A stretch of DNA of 44,984 bases, from assembly GCA_017452665.1 (NCBI GenBank), contig JAFTLZ010000104.1, positions 1-44,984 of the forward strand. The letters run 5' to 3'. This stretch comes from Clostridia bacterium. GTDB lineage: Bacteria > Bacillota > Clostridia > Oscillospirales > CAG-272. Below the pieces are notes generated by a model that worked only from the letters and a program-made list of their open reading frames with translations, had not been told where the DNA came from and made no database searches. Position 1 is the stretch's first letter. Every line of letters begins with the position of its first letter. This document shows, piece after piece, positions 18,202 through 26,396 of this stretch. The position numbers and the translations under genes are program-made.

Positions 18202-18237
18202 CCGCCCGTGTGCCATTGGTATGCGGGCGGGTGATTT
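18202..18237 (+). terminator. Terminator after the second GH2 gene
   Basis: CCGCCCG (18202-18208) pairs with CGGGCGG (18224-18230) over a 15-base loop, and a run of six T follows a few bases later. Confidence 0.75.
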
Positions 18238-18337
18238 TTTAGGCAAGATAGATCGGCTTGAAACACTTTGCACCATATGTGCGTTGCAAGCACTGATTTA
18301 ATGAAAGACATATTTTTTTGTGAAGTGAAATCCCGCC

Positions 18338-18519
18338 CGTGTCATCCTGAGCGGAGCAAAATCACGTAGCGATTGCGAAGTCGAACTGCGAAGCAGTGCG
18401 AGGCATACGCCGAGCAGGATATCGGGCGAAAGTAGATGTATTTCCCCTCGTAGATCCCGATGCTACGCATCGTCCTACAGATTCGACTGCGGGCTTTGCC
18501 CTCCGCTCAGGATGACACG
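18338..18519. repeat. MITE-like palindromic repeat element
   Basis: A perfect 19-bp terminal inverted repeat (18338-18356 and 18501-18519, core GTCATCCTGAGCGG) encloses a GC-rich 182-base unit. The interior contains further short inverted segments (for example CTGCGAAGCAG and GATGCTACGCATC), so the transcript would fold extensively. There is no open frame of note. No clear target-site duplication is visible in the flanks. Sequences beginning TGTCATCCTGAGCGGAGC are a recurrent type of dispersed intergenic repeat in bacterial genomes, so this is likely one copy of a genome-wide family. The remaining parts of the gap, 18238-18337 and 18520-18692, hold no feature I can support. Confidence 0.75.
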
Positions 18520-18692
18520 AGGGGAGAGCGAGCACGCCTTCTGGAAGGTAGCAAAAAAATTACTTGCCATAAGTGCCTTTGCGTTACTTTTGTCATTTGT
18601 TTTGCTGTCCTTAATTAAGTCTTGCGAAAACAAGGAATAGTCACACGCTTTTGATCATAAGGTAAACCAAATTGGAAAAAGAGGGGACATTT

Positions 18693-19295
18693 ATGAGAAA
18701 ACGAAAGCTGAAGGTGCAACCGTTGGCGTTGTTGTTTTTGCTTTGGATGCTGATCTCGGATCGTAGCGGTGTTGGAGTGATGACCGTGTTGGCGGCGCTG
18801 TTGCACGAGAGTGGGCATATGCTTGCGGCAAAATGCCTTCATATTCCGTTGCGCCATTTGCGCATGGATCTGTTAGGCGCGCGGTTGGAGGTGTGCGGTC
18901 GGATGCTCTCCTACAGCGAGGAGTGGCTGCTCTGTGCGGCGGGACCGTTTTCCAGCTTGTGCTTTGCCGCACTGGCGTCACCGCTTTGGAAGATTTCTTC
19001 GCTTGCCATTGCATTTTCCTGCGCATCGGTGCTGTTGGGCGCACTGAATTTGTTACCGATCCGAACCTTTGACGGCGGCAGAATGCTGGAATGCTTTTTG
19101 TCGATGTTTAGCGGACCGCGCACGGTCCGCCGTGTGATGCTGTGCTGTTCGTTCATGTTTTTGTTCCTTTTGTGGGCGGTTGCTGTCTATTTTTTGTTGC
19201 GCGCCGGAGACGGACTTTCTCTTTTTTTCTTTTCTATGAGCCTTTTTTCACGCTTTTTTGAAAAGGAGGTCAAAACCGAATTCATTCTGTCTTGA
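18693..19295 (+). CDS. M50 site-2-protease-like membrane metalloprotease
   Basis: This 200-residue polytopic protein has the zinc-site motif HESGH (His38, Glu39, His42) in its first membrane region and the second-ligand motif FDGGR (Asp127), so it is an intact M50 intramembrane protease. It is the size of SpoIVFB, the sporulation protease that cleaves pro-SigK, and has a similar compact layout, but SpoIVFA is not adjacent, so the assignment is tentative. GAGGGGA lies 5-6 bases before the ATG at 18693; a TTG at 18672 is possible in frame. No convincing promoter is seen upstream. Confidence 0.85.
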   Translation: MRKRKLKVQPLALLFLLWMLISDRSGVGVMTVLAALLHESGHMLAAKCLHIPLRHLRMDLLGARLEVCGRMLSYSEEWLLCAAGPFSSLCFAALASPLWKISSLAIAFSCASVLLGALNLLPIRTFDGGRMLECFLSMFSGPRTVRRVMLCCSFMFLFLLWAVAVYFLLRAGDGLSLFFFSMSLFSRFFEKEVKTEFILS

Positions 19296-19311
19296 AAAAC
19301 GGTTGTGGGTA

Positions 19312-19340
19312 TTGTTTTTTTTTCAAAACTGTGCTATAAT
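19312..19340 (+). promoter_or_regulatory. Promoter of the LURP-one-like gene
   Basis: TTGTTT (19312-19317) and TATAAT (19335-19340) are separated by 17 bases, 30 bases before the start at 19371. Confidence 0.7.
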
Positions 19341-19370
19341 GAAGCAAAACGATACGCACGGAGGATTCCA

Positions 19371-19844
19371 ATGAAGCTTTACATCAAACAACACGTTTTT
19401 ACATGGGGCGACCGTTTTTCCATCTATGACGAAGCGGGAAACGAAAAATATTTTGTAGAGGGAGAAGTCTTTACGCTCGGCAAAAAGCTGCATTTGATGG
19501 ATCTTGTCGGAAATGAACTGGCTTTTATCTATCAAAAGCTGTTTTCCTTCTTGCCGCGCTACTATATCAACCGCAACGGACACGATCTTGCTGAGGTTGT
19601 TAAGCATTTTACTTTTTTCTCGCAGGAATATAGCGTTGAAGGGCTTGGATGGAGCGTCACGGGTGACTTTTTTGCTCACGATTACCAAATCGCGGGTGGT
19701 GGTTCTTTGATTGCAAGCGTATATAAGGAATGGTTCACTTGGGGAGATGCATATGCAATCGAGATCAATCCGGGCATTGATGAAATTGCAGTGCTTGCAG
19801 TTGTCCTGATCATTGATGCGGTGATTTCGGACAGCAACAACTGA
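19371..19844 (+). CDS. LURP-one-related (YxjI-like) protein
   Basis: This 157-residue protein begins with the block KQHVFTWGDRFSIYDEAGNEKYFVEGE, followed by LGKKLHLMDLVGNELAFIYQK, the signature of the LURP-one/YxjI beta-barrel family related to the Tubby C-terminal fold. The C-terminal WGDAYAIEI block and the hydrophobic last helix fit the family. No function is known for bacterial members; a membrane-associated lipid-binding role has been proposed from the fold. GGAGG precedes the ATG at 19371, which also lies correctly behind the promoter. The alpha/beta hydrolase follows 29 bases later and probably shares the transcript. Confidence 0.88.
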   Translation: MKLYIKQHVFTWGDRFSIYDEAGNEKYFVEGEVFTLGKKLHLMDLVGNELAFIYQKLFSFLPRYYINRNGHDLAEVVKHFTFFSQEYSVEGLGWSVTGDFFAHDYQIAGGGSLIASVYKEWFTWGDAYAIEINPGIDEIAVLAVVLIIDAVISDSNN

Positions 19845-19873
19845 CGAAAACGGTGTAAGGAGAATTTTGCTCA

Positions 19874-20923
19874 ATGATTTTTGCAATTTGCATAAGCGTT
19901 CTGCTCCTTCTTTTTCTTGCCATCATGCTGATCACACATCAGTTGATCAAGCTACAGTTCGGGCGTGGTTCCTATCAAAAGCCGCCTACGTCTGCGCTTT
20001 TTTATAGGGATTATGAAGATCGGTATGAACGTAAACCCGTCTCCTTTTTCTCCGGTAAAAATCGCTTGCAGGGATATCTTTACGGGGAGGGAAACCGTAA
20101 GGGTGTGTTGGTATTTGCCCATGGAATCGGCGCGGGACATGAAAATTATATTGGTGAGATCCTTTGGATGGTTGATCACGGCTGGCAGGTGTTTGCTTAC
20201 GATGCAACAGGCTGCTGTGAGAGTGAGGGAAAGGGAAGCGTGGGATTGGTGCAATCCATGCTTGACTTGGATGCGGCGCTGACCCATATTGAGACAGATC
20301 CCGCTTTTGCAGGCTTGCCGATCGCTGTGATGGGACACAGTTGGGGTGGATATGCGGCTGCGGCAGTGCTGAACCTTGATCACAACATTACGGCGGCGGT
20401 CAGCATTTCCGGATATGCCAAACCGGTGGCAATGATGATGCGATACGCGCAAAAATATATGGGCTCTGCTATGGTGCTGATGTATCCCTTTGTGTGGTTG
20501 GATACACTTTTTACCTTTGGAAAAAACACCTTCCGCACGGCGGTAAAGGGCATCAATCGCGGGGATACTCCTGTTCTTTTGGTTCACGGGAGCGAGGATG
20601 AGCTGATTCCAATTCCCAAGCTTTCGGTGATAGGGCAGGTTGATAAAATCACAAATCCGAATGTCAAAACGCTTGTGATCGACGGCAAGGGGCAAACCGG
20701 ACACGGAACGGTTTTCCGGAATGCGGAAAGCCTTCCTTATATCGACCGCGTAAATGCCGAACATCAAATATTGTGCGAGAAATACGGCGGGAACGTTCCG
20801 GATGACGAGCTTGCAAAATGGGTGGATTCTCTTGACAAAAAAACGATCAACCGCCCCAACGATGCGCTGTTGAATGAAATTTTGCGCTTTTTAACCGACG
20901 CGCGGGAGCGTAAAACCGATTAA
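19874..20923 (+). CDS. Membrane-anchored alpha/beta hydrolase
   Basis: This 349-residue protein has an N-terminal hydrophobic segment (residues 1-23) that should anchor it in the membrane, then an alpha/beta-hydrolase domain. The nucleophile serine is in GHSWGGYA, the acid is the Asp of HGSEDELIP, and the His is in GQTGHGTVF. The VFAHGIGAGHENY block supplies the oxyanion region. It resembles the group of alpha/beta hydrolases called lysophospholipase-like, but the substrate cannot be read from the sequence. AAGGAG is 11 bases before the ATG. Confidence 0.85.
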   Translation: MIFAICISVLLLLFLAIMLITHQLIKLQFGRGSYQKPPTSALFYRDYEDRYERKPVSFFSGKNRLQGYLYGEGNRKGVLVFAHGIGAGHENYIGEILWMVDHGWQVFAYDATGCCESEGKGSVGLVQSMLDLDAALTHIETDPAFAGLPIAVMGHSWGGYAAAAVLNLDHNITAAVSISGYAKPVAMMMRYAQKYMGSAMVLMYPFVWLDTLFTFGKNTFRTAVKGINRGDTPVLLVHGSEDELIPIPKLSVIGQVDKITNPNVKTLVIDGKGQTGHGTVFRNAESLPYIDRVNAEHQILCEKYGGNVPDDELAKWVDSLDKKTINRPNDALLNEILRFLTDARERKTD

Positions 20924-20940
20924 ATAAATTTCGCTTGCTT

Positions 20941-20981
20941 ATCCTCATGTTGGGCGTCTCTGCAAAACATGAGGATTTTTG
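20941..20981 (+). terminator. Terminator after the alpha/beta hydrolase
   Basis: A perfect 11-bp stem, ATCCTCATGTT (20941-20951) and AACATGAGGAT (20966-20976), is followed by TTTTTG. Confidence 0.85.
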
Positions 20982-21109
20982 CGCTTTTTAGAGGAAAATC
21001 AAGCATTTGAAAGATATTTGCAAACTAACTTCCTCTCTTTTGATTTGAACCCGAATCTTTGCGAATAATGAAGAATTTTGAAATATTTTGAATTATTTTC
21101 AGAAACCTA

Positions 21110-21138
21110 TTGCAATTTTGTCAGGATTCTGTTACAAT
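21110..21138 (+). promoter_or_regulatory. Promoter of the polyamine transport operon
   Basis: TTGCAA (21110-21115) and TACAAT (21133-21138) are 17 bases apart. About 145 bases of untranslated leader follow before potA. The leader holds the perfect 14-bp palindrome CGGACACGTGTCCG (21220-21233) followed by TTTTGTT, which could be an operator or a weak attenuator. The A/T-rich stretch 20982-21109 holds nothing further I can support. Confidence 0.65.
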
Positions 21139-21281
21139 ATAGACTGTAGTTTATGGTCAGAGTGCCGGAGATACGTTTTTTTCAAAAAAATCAGCCGTTT
21201 GAAGATCTCGTTCCGGCAGCGGACACGTGTCCGTTTTGTTCCATGAATATTTTTTTATCTTTGATTTGTAAAGGAGTATTT

Positions 21282-21338
21282 ATGCGGAATGAACAAAGAA
21301 GTGCTAATCCGGCTGAACGGTATCTCCAAGTCCTTTGA
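21282..21338 (+). CDS. Short out-of-frame ORF overlapping the potA start
   Basis: An 18-codon frame starts with the ATG at 21282, only 5 bases after AAGGAG (21271-21276), and overlaps the first ~50 bases of potA in another reading frame. The potA ATG at 21289 is 12 bases from the same site, so the small frame should compete for initiation. It may be a translational brake on potA or may simply be untranslated. Confidence 0.3.
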   Translation: MRNEQRSANPAERYLQVL

Positions 21339-22416
21339 CGGGGAGTCCGTTCTCGATCGCATCAATCTGGAAATCCACGACAAAGAATTTATCACCCTGC
21401 TCGGTCCCTCCGGCTGCGGAAAAACGACAACCCTGCGCATCATCGGCGGCTTTGAAACGCCGGATGAGGGAGATGTCTTTTTTGACGGAAAACGGATCAA
21501 CGACATCCCCCCGTATCAAAGGCAGGTCAATACGGTTTTTCAGAGATATGCATTGTTTCCTCACTTAAATGTGTTTGACAACATCGCATTCGGTCTTCGA
21601 ATTCAAAAACGCTCTGATCAGGAAATCAAAACCAAGGTGAAGGAAATGCTGGCAATGGTCAACCTCAAGGGCTTTGAGCGCCGTCGAGTCAATACGCTCT
21701 CCGGTGGACAGCAGCAGCGTGTTGCCATTGCGCGCGCATTGATCAATCAACCCAAAGTGCTGCTTCTTGACGAGCCTTTGGCAGCTTTGGATCTCAAGCT
21801 CCGCAAGGATATGCAAAACGAGCTGAAAAATATTCAGCATCAAACCGGTATCACCTTTATTTACGTTACCCACGACCAGGAAGAGGCACTTTCAATGTCG
21901 GATACGGTGGTGGTGATGGCGCACGGACAGATTCAGCAGATCGGTACACCCACCGATATTTACAACGAGCCGGTAAACGCCTTTGTTGCCGATTTTATCG
22001 GAGAATCCAACATTGTGGACGGTACGATGCCCGAGGATTACCGCGCCAGATTTGCGGGGCACACCTTTGAGTGCGTGGATTATGGCTTTGCCAAAAACGA
22101 GCCGGTAGACGTGGTCATCCGCCCTGAGGACGTGGACGTTGTTCCTCCCGAAAAAGGAATGCTGAAGGGACTTGTCACCGGTGTGACCTTCAAGGGCGTG
22201 CATTACGAGATCATCGTGGACGTTAAGGGCTTTAAGTGGATGATTCAGAGTACCGATTTTGTTGCAGAGGGCGAGACCATCGGTCTTTCCATCGACCCCG
22301 ATGCGATTCATATCATGAAAAAGTCCGAATTTTCGGGTATGTTCGGAGATTACTCCTCCTTCAGCGATGAGCTGGAAAAGCTTTCCGATGTTACGGAGGA
22401 AATAGAAGAGGAATGA
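21289..22416 (+). CDS. potA: Spermidine/putrescine ABC transporter ATPase
   Basis: This 375-residue ATPase energises polyamine import. It shows Walker [10 protein letters not shown] (Gly39-Thr47), the Q-loop, the LSGGQQQR signature, Walker B VLLLDEP with the following Ala-Ala-Leu-Asp D-loop, and the H-loop in YVTHDQEEA. The C-terminal third carries the TOBE_2 regulatory domain ([11 protein letters not shown] onward). The tail after residue 350 is acidic. It leads potABCD; its last four bases overlap the potB start (ATGA). The start is unusual because a better-spaced ATG in another frame lies 7 bases upstream. Confidence 0.95.
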   Translation: MNKEVLIRLNGISKSFDGESVLDRINLEIHDKEFITLLGPSGCGKTTTLRIIGGFETPDEGDVFFDGKRINDIPPYQRQVNTVFQRYALFPHLNVFDNIAFGLRIQKRSDQEIKTKVKEMLAMVNLKGFERRRVNTLSGGQQQRVAIARALINQPKVLLLDEPLAALDLKLRKDMQNELKNIQHQTGITFIYVTHDQEEALSMSDTVVVMAHGQIQQIGTPTDIYNEPVNAFVADFIGESNIVDGTMPEDYRARFAGHTFECVDYGFAKNEPVDVVIRPEDVDVVPPEKGMLKGLVTGVTFKGVHYEIIVDVKGFKWMIQSTDFVAEGETIGLSIDPDAIHIMKKSEFSGMFGDYSSFSDELEKLSDVTEEIEEE

Positions 22417-23237
22417 AAAAGAAACACTCTTTGTTCGAGCGATTTGCCGCCGCTCCGTATGTCGTATGGTCGGCTTTGTTTATCATCGGTCCGTTGCTTT
22501 TTGTAGCGTATTTTGCATTCACGGACCGAAGCGGCAATTTTACCTTTGAGAATATCATGTCGCTCTCCTCTTATTCTCAAACCTTTGTCATGTCCCTGGG
22601 CTTTTCTTTGATCGCAACGGCAATCTGCCTTTTGATCGGATATCCGCTGGCATATGCCATGTCCCGCACCTCCGAGCGATCCCGCAAGATCCTGACCGTG
22701 CTGTTGATGCTGCCGATGTGGATCAGCCTTTTGATCCGCACCTACTCTTTGATGGCACTGTTGGACAACGGAGGATTGATCAGTACCTTCCTGACCTCCC
22801 TCGGTTTTCAAAAGCTGACCTTTATTGGAACCGACGGTGCGGTAATCCTTGGTATGATTTACTAATTTTTGACTTACATGGTATTGCCAATCTATACCTC
22901 CATGACCAAGCTGGATAATCGCTATTTAGAGGCATCGGCAGATTTGGGCTGCAACAGCCGAAAAACGTTGACCCAGGTCATTCTTCCGCTCACTATGCCG
23001 GGTGTGATTTCGGGGGTGACGATGGTGTTTGTACCCTCTATCAGTACGTTCTATATTTCCCAAAAGCTGGGCGGCGGTTCCTTTGATTTGCTTGGTGACA
23101 CAATCGAGCGCCAGTTCCAGAATGCGGTGACTTATCACACGGGTGCGGCAATCTCGCTTGTGATGATGATTATGATTCTGATCTCCCTTGCGATCATGAA
23201 TAAATTTTCGGATAGTGGGGAGGATATCATCGTATGA
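22413..23237 (+). pseudogene. potB: Spermidine/putrescine permease potB, interrupted by an in-frame stop
   Basis: The 275-codon frame encodes a PotB-type permease but contains TAA at 22863-22865 after 150 codons. The reading frame is the same on both sides: the upstream half ends in GAVILGMIY and the downstream half continues with FLTYMVLPIYTSM. PotB relatives usually read Tyr-Asn-Phe-Leu-Pro-Tyr at this point, so the Asn codon is replaced by the stop and the Pro by Thr. The EAA loop that docks on the ATPase (EASADLGCNSRKTLTQVILP) lies in the second half. The second half has possible starts at 22869 (TTG) and 22878 (ATG) but no ribosome binding site. ATGA overlaps join it to potA and potC. 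It could be a recent nonsense mutation, a base-calling error or a readthrough/split gene. Confidence 0.8.
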
Positions 23238-24064
23238 AATTTTTGTCAAGATTTTACATCGGATTGATCTTTTTGATTCTCTACGCGCCAATTTTGGTTG
23301 TGGTGTTGTTTTCCTTTAACGAGTCCGGCAGCTTGAGTCATTTTTCTGGCTTTTCGCTGTATTGGTATCAGGATCTGTTCCGCAACAGTGAGGCGCTGAC
23401 CGCATTGAAGAACTCTTTGCTGTTGGCGGTGACCTCCTCTTTGCTGGCAACCCTGATCGGTACCTTTGCGGCGTTCAGCATTGCGCGCTCCAAAAGCAAA
23501 TATTATCAGCGCACGATGGAAACGGTATCCAATATCCCCATGATGAACCCGGATATCGTCACCGGCGTGTCGATGATGCTTTTGTTTGTTGGCGTTGCCA
23601 CGATGCTGAATTTGAGCAATTCCTTGGGCTTTTGGACGATGCTGATCGCGCACACGACCTTCAATCTTCCGTATGTCATCTTGTCCGTTTTGCCGAAGTT
23701 CCGTCAGATGGACAAAAATTTGACCGAAGCAGCACTGGATCTGGGATGCACACCCGTGCAGACCTTTTTCCGCGTGGAGCTTCCCGGTATTATGCCCGGT
23801 GTGGTTTCTGGCTTGATGATGAGCTTTACGCTGTCGCTGGACGATTTCGTAATCAGCCATTTCGTCAGCTCGCCCGATTTCAAAACTCTGCCGCTCTACA
23901 TTTATACGCAGACCGCGCACGAGGTCAAATTCAGTATGTACGCGCTTTGTACCTTGCTGATCGTGGCGATCCTGATCCTCTTGATCGCAGTGAACGTGGC
24001 AGGCTCGATGGGTGAGCATCACGCGCGCAAAAAGCATTTGAAAAATTTGGCAGGGGGAAAATAA
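23234..24064 (+). CDS. potC: Spermidine/putrescine ABC transporter permease
   Basis: This 276-residue membrane protein has six predicted membrane segments and the EAA loop TEAALDLGCTPVQTFFRVELPGIMPGV near residues 165-190, typical of PotC. The N-terminal LYAPILVVVLFSFNES and the LDDFVISHFVS block also match. Its ATG overlaps the potB stop by four bases, so its translation is probably coupled to potB; the stop inside potB could therefore reduce PotC synthesis as well. Confidence 0.94.
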   Translation: MKFLSRFYIGLIFLILYAPILVVVLFSFNESGSLSHFSGFSLYWYQDLFRNSEALTALKNSLLLAVTSSLLATLIGTFAAFSIARSKSKYYQRTMETVSNIPMMNPDIVTGVSMMLLFVGVATMLNLSNSLGFWTMLIAHTTFNLPYVILSVLPKFRQMDKNLTEAALDLGCTPVQTFFRVELPGIMPGVVSGLMMSFTLSLDDFVISHFVSSPDFKTLPLYIYTQTAHEVKFSMYALCTLLIVAILILLIAVNVAGSMGEHHARKKHLKNLAGGK

Positions 24065-24065
24065 T

Positions 24066-25307
24066 ATGAAGAAAAAGCTTTATTGGTCTCTGATCTGCCT
24101 TGCTTTGCTTGCCGCAACCTGCATCGTACTTTCTGCCTGCAGCGAAGAGAAGGTCGAAACGCTCTACGTGTATAACTGGGGCGAATATATCTCCGACGGC
24201 TCCGACGGTTCTCTTGACGTCAACGCCGCGTTTGAGGAATACTGCCGCGACGTACTGGGTAAAAATGTTAAGGTCAATTATTCCACTTATTCTAGCAACG
24301 AGAGTATGTATGCCAAGCTTAGCAGTGGTTCTGCGAGCTATGATGTCATCATCCCCTCGGACTATATGATCGAGCGCATGGTGAAGGAGGATATGCTCCT
24401 GCCGCTGAATCTTGATCTTATTGAGAATTATCAGTACGTTTCGGATGAATTCAAAGGCGAAAACGTCTATTATGAAGGTGATTCGGACGAAATTTATTCA
24501 GTGCCGTATTTTTACGGGATGATCGGTGTGATCTACAACACCTCCATCGTCTCCGAGGATGACGAACAGTTGGGAAGCTGGGAGCTGATGTGGGATACGG
24601 ACTACGAGGGCGATATCCTGCAGTTCAACAACAGCCGCGATGCCTTTGGAACGGCGCTCTATTTGCTTGGATACAGCGTCAACGACGAGACCGAAGCCAA
24701 CTGGCGAGAGGCGCTGGATAAGCTCCTGGAGCAAAAAAATATCGTGCAGGGCTATGTCATGGACGAAATTTTTAATAAAATGAAGAGCGGTTCTGCCGCG
24801 GTTGCTGCATACTATGCCGGGGATTATCTTTCGATGTACGAGGATAATGCGGATTTGTCCTTCTATTACCCCAGCGAGGGAACCAATCTTTATGTGGATG
24901 CAATGTGCGTACCAAAGAATTCTCAAAATCCCGAGCTTGCCATGGAGTACATCAACTTCATGTGCTCGGAGGAGATCGCCGTTGAAAATGCGCTGTATAC
25001 TTACTATGCATCTCCTTTGACTACCGTGATCAACAATGCGGATTATCAGGAGTGTATGGCAGAGGTACATGAGGATGCAATGGAGATCCTTTACGGCGAA
25101 ATGGCGCACACGGTCAAGCACGAGGCGTACCTTAACCTTTCTCCCGAAGGTCTTACCATGCTCAACGGGTTATGGGAGGAGTTTAAGGTTGAAAGCAGCA
25201 TCGGAACGGGAATTTACATCGGATGCGGGATCATCCTCGGCTCGCTTGCCGTAGTGGCTGTTTACCAAATCGTCAAAAAACGCCGCTGGGCGAAATTGTA
25301 CGATTGA
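24066..25307 (+). CDS. potD: Spermidine/putrescine-binding lipoprotein with C-terminal membrane helix
   Basis: This 413-residue substrate-binding protein begins with a lipoprotein signal ending in LSAC (Cys at about residue 25). It has the PotD landmarks LYVYNWGEYI, YDVIIPSDYMIERM and VPYFYGMIGVIYN, and the aromatic and acidic ligand-site residues expected for polyamines. The last ~40 residues are unusual: after the normal end of the fold comes a glycine-rich hydrophobic helix (GTGIYIGCGIILGSLAVVAVY) and then a basic KKRR cluster, giving a second membrane anchor. GGGGGA at the end of potC serves as its ribosome binding site. Confidence 0.93.
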   Translation: MKKKLYWSLICLALLAATCIVLSACSEEKVETLYVYNWGEYISDGSDGSLDVNAAFEEYCRDVLGKNVKVNYSTYSSNESMYAKLSSGSASYDVIIPSDYMIERMVKEDMLLPLNLDLIENYQYVSDEFKGENVYYEGDSDEIYSVPYFYGMIGVIYNTSIVSEDDEQLGSWELMWDTDYEGDILQFNNSRDAFGTALYLLGYSVNDETEANWREALDKLLEQKNIVQGYVMDEIFNKMKSGSAAVAAYYAGDYLSMYEDNADLSFYYPSEGTNLYVDAMCVPKNSQNPELAMEYINFMCSEEIAVENALYTYYASPLTTVINNADYQECMAEVHEDAMEILYGEMAHTVKHEAYLNLSPEGLTMLNGLWEEFKVESSIGTGIYIGCGIILGSLAVVAVYQIVKKRRWAKLYD

Positions 25308-25340
25308 ATCATTTTAAATTTAGGAAGAAGGAATTTATCA

Positions 25341-26384
25341 ATGACGAAAATTGATATCTTTTCCGGCTTTTTGGGTGCCGGAAAAACGACGCTGATCAAA
25401 AAACTGTTAAAGGACGGATACGCCGGAGAAAAGCTGGTGCTGATTGAAAACGAGTTTGGTGAGATCGGCATCGACGGTGGATTTATGCAGGACGCCGGCA
25501 TTGAAGTTACCGAAATGAATAGCGGCTGTATTTGCTGCTCTTTGGTGGGAGACTTTGGTGAGGCGTTGAAAAAGGTGCTGGCAGAGTATGCACCGGATCG
25601 TATTCTGATCGAGCCGTCCGGTGTGGGGAAGCTGTCTGACATCATCCGTGCAGTCCAAAACGTAGCTGCAGACGGTGTGGTTCTCAACGGATTTACCACA
25701 GTTGCCGACGTGAAAAAATGCAAAATGTATATGAAAAACTTTGGCGAGTTTTTCAACGATCAGATTGAAAACGCCGGTTGCATTGTGCTTTCTCATACGC
25801 AGAGCGCAAGCGACGAAAAAATTGCCGAAACGATTGCACTGTTGCGCGAAAAAAATCCAACTGCTACGATCGTAACCACCCCGTGGGATCAGCTTGAGGG
25901 CAAGCAGCTCTTGGCGGCTATGGAGCGCCGCGATACCATTGAAGAGGAGCTTGCACGCCTGGCGGAAATGGTACACGATGAAGACGAGTGTGACGATCCC
26001 GATTGCTGTTGCCATCATCACGATGATCACGATGATCACGATCATGATGAACATCACCACCATCATCATGACCACGGACATCATCACCATCATCATGCAG
26101 ACGAGGTGTTCGTCAGCTGTGGCGCAGAAACCACCAAGAGCTTTGATGAGACAGAATTGCAGCAGATTCTGGATGCACTGTCCGACGAGGCAACCTACGG
26201 AACGGTTTTGCGCGCAAAGGGCATCTTAAAGGGAAGCGGCGAGACGTGGATTCATTTTGACTACGTTCCGGGAGAGGGCGATATCCGCCACGGCTCTGCG
26301 GGAATCATCGGCAGACTTTGCGTCATCGGCTCCAAGCTGAACCTCAAGGCGCTGTCCGAGCTGTTCGGTACCACTTTGAAATAA
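25341..26384 (+). CDS. G3E/CobW-family GTPase with His-rich metal-binding loop
   Basis: This 347-residue protein resembles the CobW/ZNG1/YjiA GTPases that deliver metals, especially zinc. Walker A is GFLGAGKTT (Gly9-Thr17) and the invariant metal motif CxCC is Cys63-x-Cys65-Cys66. Residues 211-253 form a striking loop rich in His, Asp and Cys that should bind several metal ions. The CobW C-terminal domain follows. The usual base-recognition motif NKxD is replaced by Ser-His-Thr-Gln after the strand GCIVLSHTQ, so nucleotide specificity may be altered. It starts 33 bases after potD and may be read from the same transcript. No Zur box was recognised upstream. Confidence 0.9.
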   Translation: MTKIDIFSGFLGAGKTTLIKKLLKDGYAGEKLVLIENEFGEIGIDGGFMQDAGIEVTEMNSGCICCSLVGDFGEALKKVLAEYAPDRILIEPSGVGKLSDIIRAVQNVAADGVVLNGFTTVADVKKCKMYMKNFGEFFNDQIENAGCIVLSHTQSASDEKIAETIALLREKNPTATIVTTPWDQLEGKQLLAAMERRDTIEEELARLAEMVHDEDECDDPDCCCHHHDDHDDHDHDEHHHHHHDHGHHHHHHADEVFVSCGAETTKSFDETELQQILDALSDEATYGTVLRAKGILKGSGETWIHFDYVPGEGDIRHGSAGIIGRLCVIGSKLNLKALSELFGTTLK

Positions 26385-26396
26385 GGGGGCGTTATC

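Noticed and set aside
25971-26099. His-rich codon run, considered as an engineered tag or assembly artefact
   Set aside because: It lies inside a CobW-family GTPase, where natural His/Asp-rich metal-binding loops are common; the codons are mixed and the frame is intact.
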